Assembly: GCF_932526225.1 (NCBI RefSeq)
Contig: NC_064045.1
Location: forward strand, 14,626,442-14,690,441
Direction of reading: 5' to 3'
Source: Nematostella vectensis
Taxonomy: Eukaryota; Cnidaria; Anthozoa; Actiniaria; Edwardsiidae
DNA: 64,000 nt
Both the position numbers and the translations under genes were made by a program. The notes below the pieces were generated by a model. It searched no databases. It saw only the letters and a list, made by a program, of their open reading frames with translations, and had not been told where the DNA came from. Positions 49,001 to 61,000 of this stretch are shown here, one piece after another; position 1 is the first letter of the stretch; every line of letters starts with the position of its first letter.

Positions 49001-52000
49001 ATATACACGGTAGGTATGTCTCACACAGATAATGGGTATGTACAACAGCAACATATACACGGTAGGTATGTCTCACACAGATAATGGGTATTTACAACAG
49101 CAACATATACACGGTAGGTATGTCTCACACAGATGGTGGGTATGTACAACAGCAACATATACACGGTAGGTATGTCTCACACAGATAATGGGTATGTACA
49201 ACAGCAACATACACACGGTAGGTATGTCTCACACAGATGGTGGGTATGTACAACAGCAACATATACACGGTAGGTATGTCTCACACAGATGGTGGGTATG
49301 TACAACAGCAACATATACACGGTAGGTATGTCTCACACAGATGGTGGGTATGTACAACAGCAACATATACACGGTAGGTATGTCTCACACAGATAATGGG
49401 TATGTACAACAGCAACATATACATGGTAGGTATGTCTCACACAGATGGCGGGTATGTACAACAGCAACATATACACGGTAGGTATGTCTCACACAGATGG
49501 TGGGTATGTACAACAGCAACATATACACGGTAGGTATGTCTCACACAGATGGTGGGTATGTACAACAGCAACATATACACGGTAGGTATGTCTCACACAG
49601 ATAATGGGTATGTACAACAGCAACATATACACGGTAGGTATGTCTCACACAGATAATGGGTATGTACAACAGCAACACATACACACGGTAGGTATGTCTC
49701 ACACAGATAATGGGTATGTACAACAGCAACACATACACACGGTAGGTATGTCTCACACAGATAATGGGTATGTACAACAGCAACATATACATGGTAGGTA
49801 TGTCTCACACAGATGGCGGGTATGTACAACAGCAACATATACACGGTAGGTATGTCTCACACAGATGGTGGGTATGTACAACAGCAACATACACACGGTA
49901 GGTATGTCTCACACAGATGGTGGGTATGTACAACAGCAACATACACACGGTAGGTATGTCTCACACAGATGGTGGGTATGTACAACAGCAACATATACAC
50001 GGTAGGTATGTCTCACACAGATAATGGGTATGTACAACAGCAACATACACACGGTAGGTATGTCTCACACAGATGGTGGGTATGTACAACAGCAACATAT
50101 ACACGGTAGGTATGTCTCACACAGATAATGGGTATGTACAACAGCAACATATACACGGTAGGTATGTCTCACACAGATAATGGGTATGTACAACAGCAAC
50201 ACATACACACGGTAGGTATGTCTCACACAGATAATGGGTATGTACAACAGCAACACATACACACGGTAGGTATGTCTCACACAGATAATGGGTATGTACG
50301 ACAGCAACATACACACGGTAGGTATGTCTCACACAGATAATGGGTATGTACGACAGCAACATACACACGGTAGGTATGTCTCACACAGATAATGGGTATG
50401 TACGACAGCAACATACACACGGTAGGTATGTCTCACACAGATAATGGGTATGTACAACAGCAACACATACACACGGTAGGTATGTCTCACACAGATAATG
50501 GGTATGTACGACAGCAACATACACACGGTAGGTATGTCTCACACAGATAATGGGTATGTACAACAGCAACATATACACACGGTAGGTATGTCTCACACAG
50601 ATGGCGGGTATGTACAACAGCAACATATACACGGTAGGTATGCCTCACACAGATAATGGGTATGTACAACAGCAACATATACACACGGTAGGTATGTCTC
50701 ACACAGATAATGGGTATGTACAACAGCAACATATACACACGGTAGGTATGTCTCACACAGATAATGGGTATGTACAACAGCAACATATACACGGTAGGTA
50801 TGTCTCACACAGATAATGGGTATGTACAACAGCAACATATACACACGGTAGGTATGTCTCACACAGATAATGGGTATGTACAACAGCAACATATACACGG
50901 TAGGTATGTCTCACACAGATGGTGGGTATGTACAACAGCAACATATACACACGGTAGGTATGTCTCACACAGATAATGGGTATGTACAACAGCAACATAT
51001 ACACGGTAGGTATGTCTCACACAGATAATGGGTATGTACAACAGCAACATATACACACGGTAGGTATGTCTCACACAGATAATGGGTATGTACAACAGCA
51101 ACATATACACGGTAGGTATGTCTCACACAGATAATGGGTATGTACAACAGCAACACATACACACGGTAGGTATGTCTCACACAGATAATGGGTATGTACA
51201 ACAGCAACATATACACGGTAGGTATGTCTCACACAGATAATGGGTATGTACAACAGCAACATATACACGGTAGGTATGTCTCACACAGATGGTGGGTATG
51301 TACAACAGCAACATATACACGGTAGGTATGCCTCACACAGATGGCGGGTATGTACAACAGCAACATATACACGGTAGGTATGTCTCACACAGATAATGGG
51401 TATGTACAACAGCAACATATACACGGTAGGTATGTCTCACACAGATGGTGGGTATGTACAACAGCAACATATACACGGTAGGTATGTCTCACACAGATGG
51501 TGGGTATGTACAACAGCAACATACACACGGTAGGTATGTCTCACACAGATAATGGGTATGTACAACAGCAACATATACACGGTAGGTATGTCTCACACAG
51601 ATGGTGGGTATGTACAACAGCAACATATACACGGTAGGTATGTCTCACACAGATAATGGGTATGTACAACAGCAACATATACACGGTAGGTATGTCTCAC
51701 ACAGATAATGGGTATTTACAACAGCAACATATACACGGTAGGTATGTCTCACACAGATGGTGGGTATGTACAACAGCAACATATACACGGTAGGTATGTC
51801 TCACACAGATAATGGGTATGTACAACAGCAACATACACACGGTAGGTATGTCTCACACAGATGGTGGGTATGTACAACAGCAACATATACACGGTACGTA
51901 TGTCTCACACAGATGGTGGGTATGTACAACAGCAACATATACACGGTAGGTATGTCTCACACAGATGGTGGGTATGTACAACAGCAACATATACACGGTA

Positions 52001-55000
52001 GGTATGTCTCACACAGATAATGGGTATGTACAACAGCAACATATACATGGTAGGTATGTCTCACACAGATGGCGGGTATGTACAACAGCAACATATACAC
52101 GGTAGGTATGTCTCACACAGATGGTGGGTATGTACAACAGCAACATATACACGGTAGGTATGTCTCACACAGATGGTGGGTATGTACAACAGCAACATAT
52201 ACACGGTAGGTATGTCTCACACAGATAATGGGTATGTACAACAGCAACATATACACGGTAGGTATGTCTCACACAGATAATGGGTATGTACAACAGCAAC
52301 ACATACACACGGTAGGTATGTCTCACACAGATAATGGGTATGTACAACAGCAACACATACACACGGTAGGTATGTCTCACACAGATAATGGGTATGTACA
52401 ACAGCAACATATACATGGTAGGTATGTCTCACACAGATGGCGGGTATGTACAACAGCAACATATACACGGTAGGTATGTCTCACACAGATGGTGGGTATG
52501 TACAACAGCAACATACACACGGTAGGTATGTCTCACACAGATGGTGGGTATGTACAACAGCAACATACACACGGTAGGTATGTCTCACACAGATGGTGGG
52601 TATGTACAACAGCAACATATACACGGTAGGTATGTCTCACACAGATAATGGGTATGTACAACAGCAACATACACACGGTAGGTATGTCTCACACAGATGG
52701 TGGGTATGTACAACAGCAACATATACACGGTAGGTATGTCTCACACAGATAATGGGTATGTACAACAGCAACATATACACGGTAGGTATGTCTCACACAG
52801 ATAATGGGTATGTACAACAGCAACACATACACACGGTAGGTATGTCTCACACAGATAATGGGTATGTACAACAGCAACACATACACACGGTAGGTATGTC
52901 TCACACAGATAATGGGTATGTACGACAGCAACATACACACGGTAGGTATGTCTCACACAGATAATGGGTATGTACGACAGCAACATACACACGGTAGGTA
53001 TGTCTCACACAGATAATGGGTATGTACGACAGCAACATACACACGGTAGGTATGTCTCACACAGATAATGGGTATGTACAACAGCAACACATACACACGG
53101 TAGGTATGTCTCACACAGATAATGGGTATGTACGACAGCAACATACACACGGTAGGTATGTCTCACACAGATAATGGGTATGTACAACAGCAACATATAC
53201 ACACGGTAGGTATGTCTCACACAGATGGCGGGTATGTACAACAGCAACATATACACGGTAGGTATGCCTCACACAGATGGCGGGTATGTACAACAGCAAC
53301 ATATACACGGTAGGTATGTCTCACACAGATAATGGGTATGTACAACAGCAACATATACACGGTAGGTATGTCTCACACAGATAATGGGTATGTACAACAG
53401 CAACATATACACGGTAGGTATGTCTCACACAGATGGCCGGTATGTATGACAGCAACATATACACGGTAGGTATGTCTCACACAGATAATGGGTATGTACA
53501 ACAGCAACATATACACGGTAGGTATGTCTCACATAGATAATGGGTATGTACAACAGCAACATATACACACGGTAGGTATGTCTCACACAGATAATGGGTA
53601 TGTACAACAGCAACATATACACGGTAGGTATGTCTCACACAGATGGCGGGTATGTACAACAGCAACATATACACGGTAGGTATGTCTCACACAGATAATG
53701 GGTATGTACAACAGCAACATATACACGGTAGGTATGTCTCACACAGATGGTGGGTATGTACAACAGCAACATATACACGGTAGGTATGTCTCACACAGAT
53801 AATGGGTATGTACAACAGCAACATACACACGGTAGGTATGTCTCACACAGATGGCGGGTATGTACAACAGCAACATATACACGGTAGGTATGTCTCACAC
53901 AGATGGTGGGTATGTACAACAGCAACATATACACGGTAGGTATGTCTCACACAGATGGCGGGTATGTACAACAGCAACATATACACGGTAGGTATGTCTC
54001 ACACAGATGGTGGGTATGTACAACAGCAACATATACACGGTAGGTATGTCTCACACAGATGGCGGGTATGTATGACAGCAACATATACACGGTAGGTATG
54101 TCTCACACAGATGGTGGGTATGTACAACAGCAACATATACACGGTAGGTATGTCTCACACAGATAATGGGTATGTACAACAGCAACATACACACGGTAGG
54201 TATGTCTCACACAGATGGTGGGTATGTACAACAGCAACATATACACGGTAGGTATGTCTCACACAGATGGTGGGTATGTACAACAGCAACATATACACGG
54301 TAGGTATGTCTCACACAGATGGTGGGTATGTACAACAGCAACATATACACGGTAGGTATGTCTCACACAGATAATGGGTATGTACAACAGCAACATATAC
54401 ATGGTAGGTATGTCTCACACAGATGGCGGGTATGTACAACAGCAACATATACACGGTAGGTATGTCTCACACAGATGGTGGGTATGTACAACAGCAACAT
54501 ATACACGGTAGGTATGTCTCACACAGATGGTGGGTATGTACAACAGCAACATATACACGGTAGGTATGTCTCACACAGATAATGGGTATGTACAACAGCA
54601 ACATATACACGGTAGGTATGTCTCACACAGATAATGGGTATGTACAACAGCAACACATACACACGGTAGGTATGTCTCACACAGATAATGGGTATGTACA
54701 ACAGCAACACATACACACGGTAGGTATGTCTCACACAGATAATGGGTATGTACAACAGCAACATATACATGGTAGGTATGTCTCACACAGATGGCGGGTA
54801 TGTACAACAGCAACATATACACGGTAGGTATGTCTCACACAGATGGTGGGTATGTACAACAGCAACATACACACGGTAGGTATGTCTCACACAGATGGTG
54901 GGTATGTACAACAGCAACATACACACGGTAGGTATGTCTCACACAGATGGTGGGTATGTACAACAGCAACATATACACGGTAGGTATGTCTCACACAGAT

Positions 55001-58000
55001 AATGGGTATGTACAACAGCAACATACACACGGTAGGTATGTCTCACACAGATGGTGGGTATGTACAACAGCAACATATACACGGTAGGTATGTCTCACAC
55101 AGATAATGGGTATGTACAACAGCAACATATACACGGTAGGTATGTCTCACACAGATAATGGGTATGTACAACAGCAACACATACACACGGTAGGTATGTC
55201 TCACACAGATAATGGGTATGTACAACAGCAACACATACACACGGTAGGTATGTCTCACACAGATAATGGGTATGTACGACAGCAACATACACACGGTAGG
55301 TATGTCTCACACAGATAATGGGTATGTACGACAGCAACATACACACGGTAGGTATGTCTCACACAGATAATGGGTATGTACGACAGCAACATACACACGG
55401 TAGGTATGTCTCACACAGATAATGGGTATGTACAACAGCAACACATACACACGGTAGGTATGTCTCACACAGATAATGGGTATGTACGACAGCAACATAC
55501 ACACGGTAGGTATGTCTCACACAGATAATGGGTATGTACAACAGCAACATATACACACGGTAGGTATGTCTCACACAGATGGCGGGTATGTACAACAGCA
55601 ACATATACACGGTAGGTATGCCTCACACAGATGGCGGGTATGTACAACAGCAACATATACACGGTAGGTATGTCTCACACAGATAATGGGTATGTACAAC
55701 AGCAACATATACACGGTAGGTATGTCTCACACAGATAATGGGTATGTACAACAGCAACATATACACGGTAGGTATGTCTCACACAGATGGCCGGTATGTA
55801 TGACAGCAACATATACACGGTAGGTATGTCTCACACAGATAATGGGTATGTACAACAGCAACATATACACGGTAGGTATGTCTCACATAGATAATGGGTA
55901 TGTACAACAGCAACATATACACACGGTAGGTATGTCTCACACAGATAATGGGTATGTACAACAGCAACATATACACGGTAGGTATGTCTCACACAGATGG
56001 CGGGTATGTACAACAGCAACATATACACGGTAGGTATGTCTCACACAGATAATGGGTATGTACAACAGCAACATATACACGGTAGGTATGTCTCACACAG
56101 ATGGTGGGTATGTACAACAGCAACATATACACGGTAGGTATGTCTCACACAGATAATGGGTATGTACAACAGCAACATATACACGGTAGGTATGTCTCAC
56201 ACAGATAATGGGTATGTACAACAGCAACATATACACACGGTAGGTATGTCTCACACAGATAATGGGTATGTACAACAGCAACATACACACGGTAGGTATG
56301 TCTCACACAGATGGCGGGTATGTACAACAGCAACATATACACGGTAGGTATGTCTCACACAGATGGTGGGTATGTACAACAGCAACATATACACGGTAGG
56401 TATGTCTCACACAGATGGCGGGTATGTATGACAGCAACATATACACGGTAGGTATGTCTCACACAGATAATGGGTATGTACAACAGCAACATATACACGG
56501 TAGGTATGTCTCACACAGATGGTGGGTATGTATGACAACACATACACACTGTAGGTATTTATTATATACATAGTGAGAAATACTCACTGAAAACATATTC
56601 AGTAAATTTTCGTTCGTTCACTGGCAAATCAGAGGCGCGAACGAGGTTTTTTCACCGTAAAGAAAAGTCATTCGTGGTTTTGATTGGACGAACAATATTT
56701 TTTCACTGCACCTTAACGGCATCAATCCCAACGCGGGAAGATGGGTAGCATTGCATGCCACTTTTGTTATTGAGCTCCTTTGAGCGAGAGAATGAAATTT
56801 TACTGTGAAAATTGAATACAAAGTGTTCAAAATGGAAGACAATAGATTTGCTACTCTCAATGACACTGTAGAGGATTATGTAGAAAGTCTTGAAAACAAA
56901 AATACAAAGGGAAAAACCGAGCGAGATGTAAGGCTGTTAAAACGCTGTCTAACATCACAGTCTTGTGCGTGACATTAGCGACAGAGACAGATCCAATTCA
57001 ATGTAAGTTTCTGTCTGTCTTCAACTGAACCGTCAAACAGCACAAACCTCGGAGCCTCTGCAGCTAAGTATAATAAAATGTTATGTAATAAGCTTGTTAT
57101 AAATTTCTCAGTATGTATATAATAAACAAAATACGGCATGGAAAGTGCTCTGTACAGGTTTTATTCACTCACGACATTGTTTTGTATAAAACTACTCACC
57201 CGTTCGCTGCACTCACTCGTTCGTTTTTTGATACTGCACAACTCGTGAATAAAAACCATACGTGCGCACTTTTCATGTAGTATTCTCTATGTATCACACA
57301 GATGGTAGGTATGTATGACAACACTGCACATGGGCAATTCCATGTCAAGGATGGGACATTCAAAAACAGTTTTAAATGCCTGTCAAGTCTAGAGAAATTT
57401 GTATTTATAGAAGAAAGACATTCCCAGTCTTTTAGCAAAAAAAATAAGCTACCTTTAAAACAACTAAATTATATATATTTTTTTAATGTGTGTTGCGGAT
57501 GTGACACAATTGTCAACCTTATATTTTACAGAACTAGTGCCTTTCTCTTAAGGTAATACCGGAGGTTATCGTTTAGGCTGGAAATCGCCTAAAAGTATAT
57601 CCATACCAAAGATCGTACTAAAATATTCATCGTCGCCGATTTTCAAGAAATACCGCCCTTTTACTATGCTCGAAAAATCGAATTTAAAATCGGGTTTTTC
57701 GCGCGAATTCATGAAATGTGAGCTTTAAAACATTGAGCAAAGCACAACGGAGATTGGGAGTAACACCTAGTTCACACTTCATTATGTCCAGCAAACGTCA
57801 AATCACTTCAAGTTCATATGCAAATTTTCATCATTCGCCTCGCTGCTCAAGTTTCACTCGAGCTTCTACAAGTATAGAACTCAAACCAAAGAAGGATTTT
57901 CGCTTTTATGGGTTTATTTGAAGCATTTCACAGACCTTTTAACTTCACCACTCTCTGAAATAAACCCAATAAACGATCGAAACCGCATCTTCCCGCTAGG

Positions 58001-61000
58001 AAGGAGGCAAGACTTCCGAGCGTAGGTATCTTTTCAGTTTGCGTGGTTCAAAGCGAAATCGTAGTCCAGCCAAAACACCACGAACTGACGAAGCGAATTG
58101 CAGAACCGCAATTCTATGTGTTGCTTTAATTTGTTCGTTTGTTTTCGATGTACAGTAATAAGAGGTCTTGTGTCACTCGATACATGTCTCATGCTGCGAA
58201 CTGAGCAAACCATCCATTCACACCTAAGTCAGTTTCCCGCCAAACAAAGCATGCTGTAGCTTGACCATATAAGGTTTATAGGACCATATAGAGCGAAAAA
58301 TAAGGCTTATTACCGCTGTTTCAGTTTCACGGGCTCACGAACATGCTGACACAACAGACTACGAATGAAGACTCAATTCCCGAAAGATTTCAGCGAAAAA
58401 TCCTGCTTTAATCGCCTGAAGAAGCATCAAACACATTTGTAGCAAAGTTTGGTTCAAGCTATTTTACTAGCGTTTAAATATTTCTGCATGAAATTTTAAG
58501 AAAAGCGAGAATACTGCAAAATCTAAATTCTCAACGGAGTGCGACATCCTCAAACAAATTCTCTTCGAATGCGGGTTGATATTCAATTTTTTCCAATCAT
58601 CATTCTTATTTCGCTCACCCAAAAAATTCAAATGAATATTTTGTGTCGCACTCCGGCTAGATTTTTTTTAAATAACTAAGGAAGGTGCTTACCAATTTTT
58701 ACATAGATAGCTTGCATAGTCGCAGAGAAATTCGCCACGAAGTCGAAATTTGACAAGTTCCCCTGGCTCTCAGATTGCGGGTATCAGATTTCGCATTTTC
58801 CCAAGGATTGACTCGAAAATATTTTTCCTATAAACCTGAATAACTTCTTAAACTTGTCCTGAATTTTTAAAGGAATTTGGCTTTTGGTGAAGAAGATATC
58901 ACAGCTCAAACTTGGTAAACAATTTCCAGGAAATAGCCTCCGGTAGTACCTTAAAGGAATTTGGCTTTATTAGTATTATATGAGAGTAAGGAATCACTTA
59001 CAATCTCAGCCCCAGACATCATCCCTTCATCCAACTCCACCTGGAAAAGCCAATTTTTGGTATTAACGGCACAATAAACAAGAAGAGCTGTATCTATACT
59101 CTGGAAGCAACAACCTCCCCACCCTACCCCAGTCATCATTCAATCGTGTTTACATAACATTTCTAGCTGCCACGGACAGTGAAACATTGATATACCAATA
59201 TAGCAAGGAGCCATGAAATTGCTATATCAATGAATTATATTGTTTTATCAATTTTTTTAAGGGGCCTGTAAACAATATCTTATATCAAGGGTATAATTAT
59301 TTTTTTTGCAGCACCGGTATATCAAGGTTCTACGGTATCAATGCATACCTGTGATGGTATGGTAGACCAGAAAAAACCTCTCCAGTCAGGGTCTTCAAAG
59401 ATGTATGGGATAAACCGAGTCAGCAAGCGCACACAGTTTAACACTGAGGAGAAAAACAAGAATTATTCCACTGGAGAAAGGTGCTCAAAGACGTACTAAG
59501 GGATAAACCAAGTCATCAAGGTGCTCAAAGACGTAATGGATAAAAAGAGTCTTAAAGGTGCTCAAAGAAGTAAGGGATAAATCAAGGAAGAAAGCACATT
59601 TCTCTATAATACTGTATCTGCTTATCATATTTATCTACTTATCAGCAAAAGCTGCTTACCTGTGAGTTGTTCCTGGGGTGAATGACATCCTGACAACGTT
59701 GCACGGTGGAGCTTCTCAACACACTGCAACACAAACAACACATAGAAAAGTTACTACCGGTTTAAAATACTCTTAGTGGAGCTTCTCAACACAGACAACA
59801 CATAGAAAAGTTACTGCAGGTTTAAAATACTCTGAGTGGACCTTCTCAACACAGACAACACATAGAAAGTTACTGTAGGTTTAAAATACTCTGAGTGGAG
59901 TTTCTCAACACAGACAACACATGGAAAGATTACTGTAGTTTAAAAATATTTTGAGTGGAGCTTCTCAACACAGACAACACATAGAAAGATTACTGCAGGT
60001 TAAAAATATTCTGAGTGAAGTTTCTCAACACAGATAACACATAGAAAGATTACTGTAGTTTAAAAATATTTTGAGTGAAGTTTCTCAACACAGATAACAC
60101 ATAGAAAGATTACTGCAGGTTAAAAATATTCTGAGTGAAGTTTCTCAACACAGAAAACACAAAGAAAAGTTACAACTGCAGGTTTAAAATACTCTGAGTG
60201 GAGCTTCTCAACACAGACAACACACAGAAAGATTACTGCAGATTAAAAATATTCTGAGTGAAGTTTCTCAACACAGACAACACATAGAAAGATTACTGCA
60301 GATTAAAAATATTCTGAGTGAAGTTTCTCAACACAGACAACACATAGAAAGATTACTGTAGGTTTAACATGGAGCTTCTCAACACAGACAACACATAGAA
60401 AGATTACTGTAGGTTTAACATGGAGTTTCTTAACACAGACAACACATAGAAAGATTGCTGCAGATTAAAAATACTCTGAGTGGACCTTCTCAACACAGAC
60501 AACACATAGAAAGATTACTGTAGATTTAACATGGAGTTTCTTAACACAGCAGTATCAAGTACTCAGTAGTGTATAAGCAGAACTCAAAATACAAGGGACA
60601 AGTCTGGGCCTACAAATTTAGTCCCTTATACATAATATTTTATATGTGAATGCAATGCTATGCACACTTTCACTTGTTGATCAACTAACATTTCCATATG
60701 ACCCACTAAAAAACTACATAACATTTTGCTTTCTCAATAATACAATAGATAAATGTATAAAAAATATCATACAAACTCTTTGACTAAAAACAATGGAATT
60801 TTTTGTGTCCATAAGCTGCCATACGGCACACACACTAGGGGTATAAGGGAAACAAGGAGCTTGGTCTATTCATACAATGAAAACAAACAACAAATAGAGC
60901 TAATTATTCAATCAGGCTTTCAAAATACAGTATGCAACCGGCAGATGCAAGACACCCAGGTTAGTGTGTTTCACAACTGGAACAGGGCTTTCATTAACTT

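Noticed and set aside
37327-56347. Hundreds of 63-101 residue frames on both strands
   Set aside because: All are by-products of the 52-54 bp satellite (same short peptide in shifted frames). None is conserved or flanked by gene signals.
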